A DNA stretch of 64,000 bases from CALBPI01 sp039821605 (GCA_039821605.1 JBCBNV010000001.1:310001-374000), one strand, 5' to 3'; counted from the first letter of the stretch, positions 51,876 through 61,873 are shown. Numbers and translations: made by a program. The notes: generated by a model from the sequence alone, not told the origin.

Positions 51876-54326
51876 ATGCGGCTGTGCCGGGTTGGACCCG
51901 CGTTGATTATTGTTGGGGCGCTTTCGGCTGCGGCCTGGGCTGACGATTACAGCGACAAGACCGCGGGCCTCGATGCCCAGGCCGGCTTGTTCGACATTCA
52001 CGCGGCGCCGGCTGGCGGCAAGCTCCTGGCGACGCTCCCTGCGCCCGACACCAGTGGTGCCGTAGGTCGCTACATTTACGCCACACGATTGCGGGCCGGA
52101 CTTGGGTCGAATCCCGTGGGACTCGACCGCGGTGCCGGTGACAGCGGCATTCTCGTTGCGCTGCGCCAGGTCGGTGAACAGCTCGTCATTGAAGCGATCA
52201 ACACGGACTACCGCGCATCGGCAGACAACGTCGACGAGCAGCGTGCTGTGCGTGAGTCGTTTGCCTCGTCGGTACTCTGGACCACGCCGATTCTCGCGCG
52301 CGATGCGGAGGGACGTCTGCTCGTGGACCTGTCCGCGTTTCTCGTGCGTGACCATCTGGGAATTGCGGCACAACTCAAGCGCACGGGGCAGGGCAGCTTC
52401 CGGCTCGACGCGAATCGGAGCTTTGTCGATGGTGAGCAGCTCGCGTTTCCCGACAACGTGGAGCTTGAGGCGACACTGACGTTCGCGAGCGCAGAGCCCG
52501 GCAGCGAGGTGTGGGCGACGGCCGCCGATGCGCGTGCTGTGAGCCTGGTGCTGCACCACACCTTTGTTCGCTTGCCGGAGCCTGGCTTTCGGCAACGCGA
52601 ATGGGACCCGCGCTCAGCGGCCATCAGCGTCGACTTCTACGATTTCAGCCAGCCCTTATCAGGCTCGCTCGTGCGTCGTCTGGCGCGGCGCTACCGGCTC
52701 GAGAAAACCGATCCCACGGCGGCGCGCAGCCCTGTCAAGAAGCCGATCGTCTTCTATGTCGATCCCGGCGCGCCTGAGCCGATTCGCTCGGCGTTGATCG
52801 AGGGTGCGTCGTGGTGGGGTGATGCGTTCGAAGCGGCAGGATTTGAAGACGCGTACCGCGTTGAGGTGCTGCCCGAAGGCGCGCACCCGCTGGACGTGCG
52901 CTACAACGTGATCCAGTGGGTGCACCGGCAAACGCGCGGTTGGTCCTACGGCGGTGGCGTCGCGGACCCGCGCACGGGCGAGATGCTTAAGGGTCACGTC
53001 ATTCTGGGCAGTCAGCGCGTTCGCCAGGACCGCATGATCTTTGAAGGCCTTGCGGGACGTGACGGCGTAGACGCTGAGACTGTTGCGCTCGCACGTATTC
53101 GACAGCTCTCTGCGCATGAGGTCGGACACTCACTGGGCTTCGCGCACAACATGGCCGCGAGCGCCGACGACCGTGCATCGGTAATGGACTACCCGGCGCC
53201 GCTGATCACCGTGAATGAGACCGGCGCGATGGATTTTGGCGCGGCCTACGCCTCGGGCATGGGTGCCTGGGACGACTTCACGGTCGCCTGGCTGTATTCG
53301 GAGTTTGCGCCCGGTGCCGACGAACAGGCCGGCCTGGCGCGGCTTATCGATTCGGCGTACGGCTCCGGGCTGCACTTCGTGGCCGACCAGCACGCGCGAC
53401 CCATCGCTGCCGCACACCCGCGTGGCAGTCTCTGGGACAACGGCGACGACGCCGTCGCCTTTCTCGAGGAAACGATGCGCGTGCGCGAGTTGGCACTTGC
53501 GGACTTCGGTCTTGATCGGCTTGCCCCGGGGCAGAGCGTTGCGGACCTGCAGACGGTGTTCGCGCCCATCTACCTGTACCACCGCTATCAGGTGCAGGCG
53601 GCCGCCAAGTTCGTCGGCGGTGCCCGCTTCGACTACGACGTCGCGGGCGGTGACGTCACGCGCGTGGAAACCGTGGCGTCTGCCGACCAGCGACGCGCAC
53701 TGGAGGCTCTGGCTGCGACGCTTAAGCCCGAGGCGTTGGCAATCTCCGACCGCGTGCTGGCGCTGATGCAGCCGCCGCTTGATAGCCGCGAACCCATTCT
53801 GGGGCGGGAACGCATCGAAAGCCGTCGCGCACCGCTGTTCGATCCGCTGGCTGCCGCGGGTGCGGCGGCACGCCTGACACTGGGCGCCGTGCTCGATGGC
53901 AAGCGCATGGCGCGCGTCGCGTTGCAGCACGGCCGGGACGCCGAGCAACTGGGCCCCGACGAGGTATTCCAAACGCTGTCGCGCGTCGTCTTCGCGCCGG
54001 GCTCCGCTGCGCCGCAGGTGCAGTATGCGGTGCAGTGGCAGTACGTCACCGCACTGGCCACGCTCGATGGTGACGCCGACGCCGATGCGCCCGTGCGTGC
54101 CGCGGCGCGTCAGGCCCTCGTCAACGCGCGCCAGCAACTCGGAAACCGGCGGCTTGCACAGTCGGCTGCCGAGCGTGACTGGCTTGCGCGCGTGGTCCAT
54201 CGGTATCTCGATTCGGGGGAGTGGCCTGGGGAGCGATTGCCCGCTCGCGCCGAGATTCCGCCAGGCAGTCCGATTGGGTCCGGCAGTAACTGCTGGCACT
54301 GTGACAGTGCCACCCTGCTAAGGTAG
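51876..54326 (+). CDS. Secreted zinc-dependent metalloprotease (DUF5117-type)
   Basis: 816 residues from the ATG at 51876, with a signal peptide (ALIIVGALSAAAWA). The metzincin-like motif HEVGHSLGFAHN (HExxHxxGxxH) is near residue 415, followed by SVMDYPAPLI, which fits a Met-turn. The N-terminal third (DKTAGLDAQAGLFDIHAAPA) and the middle (DVRYNVIQWVHRQTRGWSYG) match the large bacterial zinc-dependent metalloproteases with DUF5117 and related domains. The protein is probably periplasmic or secreted. It may degrade exogenous proteins; substrate unknown. Confidence 0.85.
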   Translation: MRLCRVGPALIIVGALSAAAWADDYSDKTAGLDAQAGLFDIHAAPAGGKLLATLPAPDTSGAVGRYIYATRLRAGLGSNPVGLDRGAGDSGILVALRQVGEQLVIEAINTDYRASADNVDEQRAVRESFASSVLWTTPILARDAEGRLLVDLSAFLVRDHLGIAAQLKRTGQGSFRLDANRSFVDGEQLAFPDNVELEATLTFASAEPGSEVWATAADARAVSLVLHHTFVRLPEPGFRQREWDPRSAAISVDFYDFSQPLSGSLVRRLARRYRLEKTDPTAARSPVKKPIVFYVDPGAPEPIRSALIEGASWWGDAFEAAGFEDAYRVEVLPEGAHPLDVRYNVIQWVHRQTRGWSYGGGVADPRTGEMLKGHVILGSQRVRQDRMIFEGLAGRDGVDAETVALARIRQLSAHEVGHSLGFAHNMAASADDRASVMDYPAPLITVNETGAMDFGAAYASGMGAWDDFTVAWLYSEFAPGADEQAGLARLIDSAYGSGLHFVADQHARPIAAAHPRGSLWDNGDDAVAFLEETMRVRELALADFGLDRLAPGQSVADLQTVFAPIYLYHRYQVQAAAKFVGGARFDYDVAGGDVTRVETVASADQRRALEALAATLKPEALAISDRVLALMQPPLDSREPILGRERIESRRAPLFDPLAAAGAAARLTLGAVLDGKRMARVALQHGRDAEQLGPDEVFQTLSRVVFAPGSAAPQVQYAVQWQYVTALATLDGDADADAPVRAAARQALVNARQQLGNRRLAQSAAERDWLARVVHRYLDSGEWPGERLPARAEIPPGSPIGSGSNCWHCDSATLLR

Positions 54327-54358
54327 CGCGGCGACGGCGTGGGCCTGGGGGGGCGAGG

Positions 54359-56050
54359 GTGTCTGCAGATAACTGGTTACTGACGGCGACGACCTGCATT
54401 GCGTTCATGGCGGCTGTGGCCGTCATTTCCTATCTCAAGACGCGCGGCGAGGTGGACACGCGCGACGGCTACTTCCTGGCCGGTCGCGGGCTTACGGGCA
54501 TCTTTATTGCGGGTTCGATGTTGCTGACGAACCTCTCGGCCGAACAGCTGATTGGCCTCAACGGCTCGGCCTACGGTTACAACATGAGCAGCATGGCCTG
54601 GGAGGTCACGGCGGCATTCGCGACCATCTGCATGGCGCTCGTGTTCCTGCCGCGTTACCTCGCAGGCGCGTTCACGACACTGCCCGAATTCCTGAGCAAC
54701 CGCTTCGACGACGGTGTGCGGCGGATGTCGGTGGTCTTGTTCATGGTTGGCTATGGCCTGGTTACGATCCCGTCTGTGCTGTACGCGGGGTCCATCGCAG
54801 TCCTGCGTTTGTTCGACGTGCCGACGCTGCTCGGTGTCAGCTACAGCCAGGGACTGCTCATCACGATCGTGACGATCGGCAGCATCGGCGCCATCTACGC
54901 AATCTTTGGTGGCCTCAAAGCCGTGGCCGTGTCCGACACACTCAATGGCATTGGCCTGCTGTTCATCGGTTTGCTCGTGCCGGTACTCGGCGTGATCAAG
55001 CTCGGTGACGGGTCGTTCTCGGCGGGGCTTGCGACACTTACGACCAGCGAGACGCAGAAGCTCAACGCCATCGGCTCGTCGACGGACCCGACGCCGTTCG
55101 CCACGATCTTCACGGGGATGCTGTTCGCCAACCTGTTCTACTGGTGCACGAACCAGTACGTCATTCAGCGCACGCTGGGCGCGCAGTCGCTGGCGGAAGG
55201 GCAGAAGGGCGTGCTGCTCTCGGGCTTCTTCAAGGTCATGGTGCCGTTCATGATGATGATCCCGGGCGTGCTCGCGTTTCATCTCTACGGCCCAGGGCTT
55301 GCGACCATCGACCTCGCCTATCCGCAGCTCATTCGTGATGTGCTGCCGTTCTACCTGTCGGGGTTGTTCCTGGCCGTGTTGCTCGGGGCGGTATTCAGTT
55401 CGTTCAATTCACTGCTCAACAGTGCCGCAACACTGTTCTGTCTCGACGTCTACGCGCCCATGAAGCGCGAGCGCGTTTCCGATGCACAAATGGTCAAGGT
55501 GGCGAAGATCGCGAGCATCGTGATCGCGCTGTTCTCGTTTACCGTGGCGCCGCTGCTGCAATTCGCGCCCGAGGGGCTTTGGCAGATCATTCGGATCTTC
55601 ACGGGCTTCTACAACATCCCCGTCGTGGCCATCGTCATGGTCGGTCTGTTCACGCGGCGCGTACCCGCGTTGGGCGCCAAGATCGTGATCTGCTTCCACG
55701 TGGTGGCCTACGGCATCGCGCGTTTTGTCTTGCCCGAGGTGTTTACCCTGCACTTCCTGCACCTCTACGCGGTGCTGTTCGTCATCGAGATCGCGATCAT
55801 GCTCGGCATCGGCTACCTCCAGCCGCGGGAGGCAGCCTGGGAGTACACGACGAAGAGCGCCGTGGACATGCAGGAATGGCCGCTGGCGCGGCCCGTGGCC
55901 TTGCTGCTGCTCGCAACGATCGTGCTGCTCTATCTCGTGTTCTCGCCAGTCGGTCTCGTCAACGGCGGTAATGGACTGTTCTGGCCGCTGGCCGGGGCGC
56001 TGGCCGTCGGCACGGTCGTGGGCTGGCGACTACTGGCCAAACGCAGTTAG
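54359..56050 (+). CDS. Sodium:solute symporter (SSS family)
   Basis: 563 residues from a GTG start. Thirteen or fourteen membrane helices. SSS features are DGYFLAGRGLTGIFIAGSML, the Na-site region TNLSAEQLIGLNGSAYGYNM and the later LGAVFSSFNSLLNSAATLFC. Members of this subgroup carry sugars, myo-inositol or amino acids with sodium. It starts the catabolic cluster; the outer-membrane receptor gene follows 157 bp downstream, separated by a LacI-type operator. Confidence 0.9.
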   Translation: MSADNWLLTATTCIAFMAAVAVISYLKTRGEVDTRDGYFLAGRGLTGIFIAGSMLLTNLSAEQLIGLNGSAYGYNMSSMAWEVTAAFATICMALVFLPRYLAGAFTTLPEFLSNRFDDGVRRMSVVLFMVGYGLVTIPSVLYAGSIAVLRLFDVPTLLGVSYSQGLLITIVTIGSIGAIYAIFGGLKAVAVSDTLNGIGLLFIGLLVPVLGVIKLGDGSFSAGLATLTTSETQKLNAIGSSTDPTPFATIFTGMLFANLFYWCTNQYVIQRTLGAQSLAEGQKGVLLSGFFKVMVPFMMMIPGVLAFHLYGPGLATIDLAYPQLIRDVLPFYLSGLFLAVLLGAVFSSFNSLLNSAATLFCLDVYAPMKRERVSDAQMVKVAKIASIVIALFSFTVAPLLQFAPEGLWQIIRIFTGFYNIPVVAIVMVGLFTRRVPALGAKIVICFHVVAYGIARFVLPEVFTLHFLHLYAVLFVIEIAIMLGIGYLQPREAAWEYTTKSAVDMQEWPLARPVALLLLATIVLLYLVFSPVGLVNGGNGLFWPLAGALAVGTVVGWRLLAKRS

Positions 56051-56088
56051 TTGCTGCATAGCAGCATTGTCGTTGCGCACGCGCCACA

Positions 56089-56108
56089 AAATGCAAACGT
56101 TTGCATTT
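56089..56108. promoter_or_regulatory. LacI-family operator
   Basis: AAATGCAAACGTTTGCATTT is a perfect 20-bp palindrome with the central CG typical of LacI-type operators. It lies 100 bp before the TonB receptor ATG. The LacI regulator gene at 58546-59556 is the obvious binding protein. Confidence 0.8.
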
Positions 56109-56207
56109 GGCACCGAGGGGGCGTAGAACGGGGCTCGACGGGGGGTAGACTTGGGCTAGACAGGCCTGAGTCTGCTCATTGGTTTGGGGGAACCAGGAGA
56201 GCGAACC

Positions 56208-58502
56208 ATGAGGAACCGCATGGTGGCGGCTGCAGTTTTTGCGGTCGCACTGCAATGGACCTTGTCAGCGCCGGCCGGCGCGCAGGGCGCAATCGACGAA
56301 ATCACAGTAACGGCGCAAAAACGCGAAGAGTCCATCACTGACGTACCCGTAGCGGTATCGGTACTCGGTGCGGACCAGATCGACGCGAGTTTTGCGCGCA
56401 ATATGGAAGACCTGCAGGCCCTGGTGCCCGCGCTGTCCTTCCGAACCGGCAACACCACTCGTAACAGTGCGCTGACCGTGCGCGGGATCGGCACGATCTC
56501 GTTCAGTATCGGTGCCGAACCCAGCGTCTCGACGGTTGTCGATGGCGTGGTGCTCGGCAGGTCGGGCCAGGCGTTCGCCAACCTCTACGACCTCGAGCGG
56601 GTCGAGGTGCTGCGCGGTCCGCAGGGCACGCTGTTCGGTAAGAACGCATCGGCGGGTGTGGTCAACATCATCACCAAGAAGCCCACCGAGACGTTCGAGG
56701 GCTACGTGCAGGCGAGCTACTTCGAAGACAACGAGATCATCACCAAAGGCCGCATTTCGGGCCCGCTCGGCGATGATGTTCGTGCCAGTCTGACGGTGTT
56801 TGACGCGCAGTTTGATGGCTACATCGAAAACGTGTTCAACAACGAGACGGTCAACGGTTACGACCGGCAGGGCATCCGCGCGATGCTCGACTACGATGTC
56901 AATGACACGACCAGCGTGCTCATGATCTTCGAAGACTATGAAGCCGACAGCGACTGCTGCGCCGATCTCGAGGCGCGTCCCAGTGGCCGGAATCCGGCCA
57001 GTGAGGCGGCGCCTTCGGGGACGGGTCTCGACCTTGACCAGCGTCGCGTTGACCACGACTTCGAGACGCGCACGCTCGATTCGTTCACAGGCGTGTCGAT
57101 CCAGGTCGATTCGGAAGTCGGCGAGAACGCATTCACGTCGATTACGGCCTTCCGCTCCTGGGACAACACGGAGTTCCGCGAAGGTGACTTCACCTCGATC
57201 GCGGGCGACAGCACCGATCCTGTGTTCGGTGTGCCGTTCCAGCTGCACGACATCGGCCCGCAGGAATGGCGTCAGTTCTCGCAGGAGCTGCGCTTGACCT
57301 CGCCGGCGGGTGAGCAGCTTGAGTGGCAGGTGGGCTTCTTCTACTGGAACATCGAGTCGCAACGCAGTTTCACGCGTGACGCGAGCTGCCAGAACAACAA
57401 TGGCCAGCTTGACGAAGCGATCACGTTCCACCTGGGCACGACGCTGGGCTTGCCCAACTCGCCCGCGGACGTCGCGCAGTTCATTGCGGACAACGGCATC
57501 ACCTGTAACGCCAACGACATCGTGTCGGCTACGGGTCGATTCGACACCGAGTTCGAGAACTACGCCCTGTTCGGTCAAGGCACCTACAGCTTCACCGATC
57601 AGTTGCGCCTGATTTTCGGTGCCCGCTGGACCGAGGACGAAGTGTCGTTCAACCACAACCGCTTCAGCAACGACGAGTTTGGTCGCCGTGGCGTTGGCGT
57701 TCGCCCGCGTTCGGAAGACACCAACTTCGATGGCACGACGGATGACAGCGATTTCTCGGGTCGTCTTGGTCTGCAGTGGGATCTCAGCGATGTCGGTACG
57801 GCCTACGCGACCTATTCGCAGGGCTACAAGGGACCGGCGTTCAACGTGTTCTACAACATGAGCGCCAACGACATTAACCCGATCGACGCCGAGACCTCGG
57901 ACAGCATCGAAGTCGGCTACAAGCACGCTGCGAGCTGGGGTTTTATCAGTCTCGCCGCGTACTCGACTGAAATCGAGAACTTCCAGGCCAACGACTTCGA
58001 CGATTCCGACGGCACGACGATCACGGGCTTCACGAACGGCGGTGACGTCGAGACGCAGGGCTTCGAGGTCGACTTCATCTGGAACGTGTCGGCGGACTGG
58101 CTGATCAGTGGCGGCGCGTCCTTCTCGGATGCCGAATCCACGGTGGGTGACCCGCTGCCCTTCGCACCGGACACGAAGATCTCGTTGGCGAGCCAATACG
58201 AGATTGCGCTCGACAGTGGGGCCAGCGTCCGCTTGTTCGGCAGCTACGTGTACACCGACGAAATCCTGTCCGGCAACATTGGCCAGACTGATGAGGTTCC
58301 GTTCCTGTTGCCCGACTACAGCATCCTCAATGCAAGTGTCGGCTACCACACGGCGGATGATCGGATGAGCGTCACGCTTGTCGGCAAGAACCTCACGGAT
58401 GAGTCGTACGCGACCACGTACTCGGGTGACGGTTTCCGCTACCAGATTCCGCGCGACGCGGATCGGTACTTTGGCGTGAGCTTCCGGCTCAATTTCGACT
58501 GA
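56208..58502 (+). CDS. TonB-dependent outer-membrane receptor
   Basis: 764 residues from the ATG at 56208 (AGGAGA upstream), with a signal peptide ending near APAGAQGA. The plug begins with DEITVTAQKREESITDVPVA and continues with RGIGTISFSIGAEPSVSTVV, DGVVLG and LRGPQGTLFGKNASAGVVNI. The barrel ends in VSFRLNFD. The architecture is that of TonB receptors importing oligosaccharides or other large solutes. It is followed by a hairpin and controlled by a LacI-type operator, so the substrate is probably a sugar or related compound. Confidence 0.93.
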   Translation: MRNRMVAAAVFAVALQWTLSAPAGAQGAIDEITVTAQKREESITDVPVAVSVLGADQIDASFARNMEDLQALVPALSFRTGNTTRNSALTVRGIGTISFSIGAEPSVSTVVDGVVLGRSGQAFANLYDLERVEVLRGPQGTLFGKNASAGVVNIITKKPTETFEGYVQASYFEDNEIITKGRISGPLGDDVRASLTVFDAQFDGYIENVFNNETVNGYDRQGIRAMLDYDVNDTTSVLMIFEDYEADSDCCADLEARPSGRNPASEAAPSGTGLDLDQRRVDHDFETRTLDSFTGVSIQVDSEVGENAFTSITAFRSWDNTEFREGDFTSIAGDSTDPVFGVPFQLHDIGPQEWRQFSQELRLTSPAGEQLEWQVGFFYWNIESQRSFTRDASCQNNNGQLDEAITFHLGTTLGLPNSPADVAQFIADNGITCNANDIVSATGRFDTEFENYALFGQGTYSFTDQLRLIFGARWTEDEVSFNHNRFSNDEFGRRGVGVRPRSEDTNFDGTTDDSDFSGRLGLQWDLSDVGTAYATYSQGYKGPAFNVFYNMSANDINPIDAETSDSIEVGYKHAASWGFISLAAYSTEIENFQANDFDDSDGTTITGFTNGGDVETQGFEVDFIWNVSADWLISGGASFSDAESTVGDPLPFAPDTKISLASQYEIALDSGASVRLFGSYVYTDEILSGNIGQTDEVPFLLPDYSILNASVGYHTADDRMSVTLVGKNLTDESYATTYSGDGFRYQIPRDADRYFGVSFRLNFD

Positions 58503-58510
58503 AGTCTTCG

Positions 58511-58541
58511 CGCGCCGGCGGTGTCTGACACCGTCGGCGCG
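58511..58541. terminator. Terminator hairpin between receptor and lacI
   Basis: CGCGCCGGCGGTGT and ACACCGTCGGCGCG form a stem with a 3-nt loop, 8 bp after the receptor stop and before the end of the convergent regulator gene. It may serve both strands; no T-tract. Confidence 0.55.
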
Positions 58542-58545
58542 TCAC

Positions 58546-59556
58546 TCACTTCGGCGCGGGGGCTGTTGAGCCTCGAACCTGCAGCTCCGGTGCCGGTACG
58601 GCGGGCCGCTGTGCATTGCGGCCTTCGCGCAGTTTGTACAGGTAACGAATGCTGTGTTGACCCATCTGGTACATCGGCCAGTGCACCGTCGTCAGCGGTG
58701 GCTGGAGTCGCGAGGCGATCTCGAGATCGTCGTGCCCGGCGACAGACATGTCGCTCGGTACCTCGACGCCACGCTCGCGCAGCGCATGGATGAGTCCGAT
58801 GGCGCAGAGATCATTCCACGCGAACACGGCCGTGGGTCGCGGCTCTCGCCGCAGCAGGCTGTCGGCCAGTTCGGCACAGTCGTCGAGCGCGCCCGAGAAG
58901 GTCAGGATGTAGTCGGGCTCGTAAGCGATACCGCGATGCTCGAGCGCCTCGCGGTAGGCGTGGATCTTGGGCTCGGGACCCGGGCCGGTGGGGCCCGCTA
59001 TGAACGCGATTCGTCGGTGCCCGAGCTCGAGCAGGTGCTCCATGATAGCGCGACTGCCGCTGACCGAGTCACAGCTGACGTGGTGCGGCGCCTCGCTGCG
59101 ATTGACGTGCACGATGGGCACGGTCGCCGCCAGGCTGTCGTAAAACGCATTGGGGCAGCGCGCCATGGGCACGATGACGCCGTCCACCTTGAGTTCGAGG
59201 AAGAAGCCGACGGCATCGCGTTCGGCCGACTCGATGCCGCTCGTGTTTCGGATCAGCACGCGCAAACCGTGCTTGGCGGCTTCGTCCTCGATGCCGTGCG
59301 CGAGGTCTGCGAAGAACGGATTGGTCATATCCGGGATGGCGACGCCAACGATGTGGCTGCGCCGCATGACGAGCGTGCGTGCCGCCATGTTGGGGCGGTA
59401 GCCCATTTCCCGGGCCAGCGCCGCGACGCGTTCGCGCGTGTCGGGCTTGACGCTCGTGCTGCCCTGCAGCGCGCGCGTCACCGTCGACGGGTGCACATTG
59501 GCCGCCTTGGCAATATCCTTGATCGTCACACGACGGCTGCCCAGGTGTCGGCCCAA
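58546..59556 (-). CDS. LacI-family transcriptional repressor
   Basis: 336 residues from a TTG at 59556, chosen because AGGAG lies 7 nt upstream; the GTG at 59529 lacks such a site. The HTH is TIKDIAKAANVHPSTVTRAL with hinge TRERVAALAREMGYRPNMAA. The effector domain shows IVGVAIPDMTNPFFADLAHG and LELGHRRIAFIAGPTGPGPE. It should bind the palindrome at 56089-56108 and possibly the dyad near its own start. The inducer is probably a sugar or sugar-acid derived from the receptor's substrate. Confidence 0.92.
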   Translation of the reverse strand: MGRHLGSRRVTIKDIAKAANVHPSTVTRALQGSTSVKPDTRERVAALAREMGYRPNMAARTLVMRRSHIVGVAIPDMTNPFFADLAHGIEDEAAKHGLRVLIRNTSGIESAERDAVGFFLELKVDGVIVPMARCPNAFYDSLAATVPIVHVNRSEAPHHVSCDSVSGSRAIMEHLLELGHRRIAFIAGPTGPGPEPKIHAYREALEHRGIAYEPDYILTFSGALDDCAELADSLLRREPRPTAVFAWNDLCAIGLIHALRERGVEVPSDMSVAGHDDLEIASRLQPPLTTVHWPMYQMGQHSIRYLYKLREGRNAQRPAVPAPELQVRGSTAPAPK

Positions 59557-59573
59557 CTGAATTCTCCTGCTTT

Positions 59574-59591
59574 GCGGCAGCGCGCTGCCGC
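59574..59591. promoter_or_regulatory. Dyad upstream of lacI
   Basis: GCGGCAGCGCGCTGCCGC is a perfect 18-bp palindrome 18 bp before the TTG start of the LacI gene. It could be an autoregulatory operator or mRNA hairpin. The sequence differs from the operator at 56089, so one protein binding both is uncertain. Confidence 0.45.
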
Positions 59592-59663
59592 ATCTCTATT
59601 TTTTGTAGCACGCCGGGCGCGCCAGTTCGACTGCCGGCGCTGCGTGATGCGAGTACCACGCCC

Positions 59664-60887
59664 ATGAGCGAGTCGATTCGACCCCGCATGCGCCATTTCG
59701 AGTCGGCGACGGGCCAACAGCACATCACGGCCGCGGACCATTACATATACGCGCGTCGCGATCCCGAGTACACGATCAACGTGATCGGCACGGGCACAAT
59801 AGGTACTGAGCACATGCGCGTTGCGGCGCTGCACGGTCGCGCGCGCGTCGGTGCGATCTGGGACCCCGCGCCGCAGAGCATGGCGGCCGCGCTGGAGATG
59901 TTTGCCGGTCGCCCGGCCGACCTGCCGCGCCAGCACGAAACGCTCGAGGCGGCCTGCAACGACGCCGACGCCGATGCGCTGTTTATCTGCTCGCCCAATC
60001 ACACGCATCTCGACGTGCTGCGCACAGCCATGGCTTCGGGCAAGCCCATCTTCCTCGAGAAGCCCATGGCGACGACGGTTGCGGACGCGGCCGAGATCGT
60101 GCGCCTTGCCGATGCCTACGACAGCTTCATCCAGATCGGGCTTCAGTACCGCTACAAGGCGCAGTACCGCGAGGCCGGTTACGAGGTGTTCGAACGCGAC
60201 AGCATTGGGCCGCTGCACATGATCGAGATCAGCGAGTACCGGCCCCCGTTTCTCGACAAGGTCGGGCAGTGGAACAAGTTCAATCGTTTCTCGGGAGGCA
60301 CGTTCATCGAGAAGTGCTGCCACTATTTCGATCTCATGAACGGCTTCGCCCAGTCGCGGGCTGCGCGTGTCTTTGCCTCAGGCGGCCAGGCCGTCAATTT
60401 TCGCGACTTTGACTACGAGGGCGCGCCTTCCGACATCGACGACCACGGGCTCGTCATCGTCGATTACGCCTCCGGGCTGCGCGGGAGTTTCTCGCTCAAT
60501 ATGGCTGCGCCCAGTTTTCGCGAGGACCTCGTGCTGGCGGGCAGCCGCGGCGTGTTGCGCGCCAGCGAGCGTTTTGATTTCCTGCACGGCGGTGGTGAGG
60601 CCTGCGCACTCGAGATTGAACGTCACGAGCCCTCGACGCGCCGCCTCATCGATATCGGCTACCCCGCAGTCATCGAGCAGAGCGGCCACCACGGCGCGAC
60701 CTATTTCGAGCACATGGCGTTCAGCGACCGGCTGGCGGGCATCGCCTCTCACGCGGCCACGCCTCGCGATGGACTGTGGTCGATCGTCGTCGCCGCGGCC
60801 GCGCAACAGTCAATTGCGCTCGGCGCGCCGGTGCTGATCGACACGCTCATTGAACAGGAAGGGCTGCAGGACCTCTGCAGCGACTAA
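59664..60887 (+). CDS. Gfo/Idh/MocA-family oxidoreductase
   Basis: 407 residues. The NAD(P)-binding Rossmann motif is YTINVIGTGTIGTEHMRVA after an unusual 36-residue N-terminal extension. The family EKP motif is in GKPIFLEKPMATTVADAAEI, and HCCH-like GGTFIEKCCHYFDLM contains the catalytic-region His. It oxidises or reduces a sugar, inositol or sugar-acid hydroxyl. It is transcribed divergently from lacI and leads the three-enzyme run with an aldo/keto reductase and a TauD-family enzyme. Confidence 0.9.
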   Translation: MSESIRPRMRHFESATGQQHITAADHYIYARRDPEYTINVIGTGTIGTEHMRVAALHGRARVGAIWDPAPQSMAAALEMFAGRPADLPRQHETLEAACNDADADALFICSPNHTHLDVLRTAMASGKPIFLEKPMATTVADAAEIVRLADAYDSFIQIGLQYRYKAQYREAGYEVFERDSIGPLHMIEISEYRPPFLDKVGQWNKFNRFSGGTFIEKCCHYFDLMNGFAQSRAARVFASGGQAVNFRDFDYEGAPSDIDDHGLVIVDYASGLRGSFSLNMAAPSFREDLVLAGSRGVLRASERFDFLHGGGEACALEIERHEPSTRRLIDIGYPAVIEQSGHHGATYFEHMAFSDRLAGIASHAATPRDGLWSIVVAAAAQQSIALGAPVLIDTLIEQEGLQDLCSD

Positions 60888-60898
60888 GGAGACAACCG

Positions 60899-61873
60899 TT
60901 GGCTTTCACCACTGAATTCACGTCGTCGATGCCACAGGTGGGCATCGGGCTCTGGAAAATCGAACGCGACAAGACCGCCGAGATGGTGCGCGCTGCCATC
61001 GCCGCCGGTTACCGCCATATCGACAGCGCCTGCGACTACGGCAACGAAATCGAGGCGGGGCAGGGCATCGCCGACGCCATCGCGGCCGGCGACTGCACGC
61101 GTGAGGCGCTCTGGATCACGTCCAAGCTCTGGAATACCTTCCACGAGCCGGCGCGTGTTCGCGAGGGTCTCGAGAAGACGCTCACCGATCTGCGGCTTGA
61201 GTACCTCGACCTGTACCTGATCCATTTCCCCATCGCGTTGCAGTACGTGCCCATCAGCGAGCGCTACCCGCCCGAGTGGTTTCCGGATCCGGATGCCGCG
61301 TCGCCCGCGATGACGCCGATCAGCGTCCCGTTGGCGGACACCTGGCGCGCCATGGAAGCGCTCGTCGACGATGGGCTCGTCAAGCGCATCGGCGTTTGCA
61401 ACTACAGCACGGGGCTCGTGCACGATCTCATGAGCTACGCGCGGATCAAGCCGGCCATGCTCCAGGTTGAGTCGCACCCCTACCTGACCCAGGAAAAGCT
61501 GCTGCGACTGGCGTCGATGTATGACCTGCCCATGACGGCGTTTTCGCCGCTCGGCGCCTCTTCCTACAAACAGCTCGACATGGCCACCGAGGAAGAGAAC
61601 GTGCTCAATTCGGCCGTGGTCACCGAGATCGCCGCGAGGCACGGCAAGTCTCCGGCGCAGGTGGTTCTGCGCTGGGGCGTACAGCGCGGCACGGCGGTGA
61701 TTCCGAAGACGAGCCGCGTAGAGCGGTTGGCCGAGAATATTGATGTGTTTGACTTTGCGCTCAGCGATGACGACATGGCGGCTATCGCCGGTATGAACCG
61801 CAACCGTCGCTTCAATGATCCGGGCGTATTCACCGAGGCGGCGTTTAACCGCTTTCACCCTATCTTCGACTGA
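60899..61873 (+). CDS. Aldo/keto reductase
   Basis: 324 residues from a TTG at 60899, supported by AAGGAG. The catalytic tetrad is visible: Asp and Tyr in HIDSACDYGNE, Lys in WITSKLWNT and His in YLIHFPIAL. IPKTSRVERLAENIDVFDF is the NADP-binding loop. The substrate may be an aldehyde or ketose formed by the upstream oxidoreductase. Its motif pattern is closest to aldose/xylose reductase-like enzymes. It is 11 bp after the oxidoreductase gene. Confidence 0.9.
   Translation: MAFTTEFTSSMPQVGIGLWKIERDKTAEMVRAAIAAGYRHIDSACDYGNEIEAGQGIADAIAAGDCTREALWITSKLWNTFHEPARVREGLEKTLTDLRLEYLDLYLIHFPIALQYVPISERYPPEWFPDPDAASPAMTPISVPLADTWRAMEALVDDGLVKRIGVCNYSTGLVHDLMSYARIKPAMLQVESHPYLTQEKLLRLASMYDLPMTAFSPLGASSYKQLDMATEEENVLNSAVVTEIAARHGKSPAQVVLRWGVQRGTAVIPKTSRVERLAENIDVFDFALSDDDMAAIAGMNRNRRFNDPGVFTEAAFNRFHPIFD

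Noticed and set aside
53130..54299. Minus-strand frame opposite the zinc metalloprotease
   Set aside because: Shadow of a gene with a clear HExxHxxGxxH motif; Arg-rich, no ribosome binding site.
56265..58349. Long minus-strand frame opposite the TonB receptor gene (694 codons)
   Set aside because: It is the complement of a highly GC-biased receptor gene; the plus strand has a signal peptide, plug domain and barrel, and the minus-strand translation shows no family pattern.
60884..61858. Long minus-strand frame opposite the aldo/keto reductase
   Set aside because: Arg/His-rich composition typical of an antisense shadow; the plus strand has an intact catalytic tetrad.
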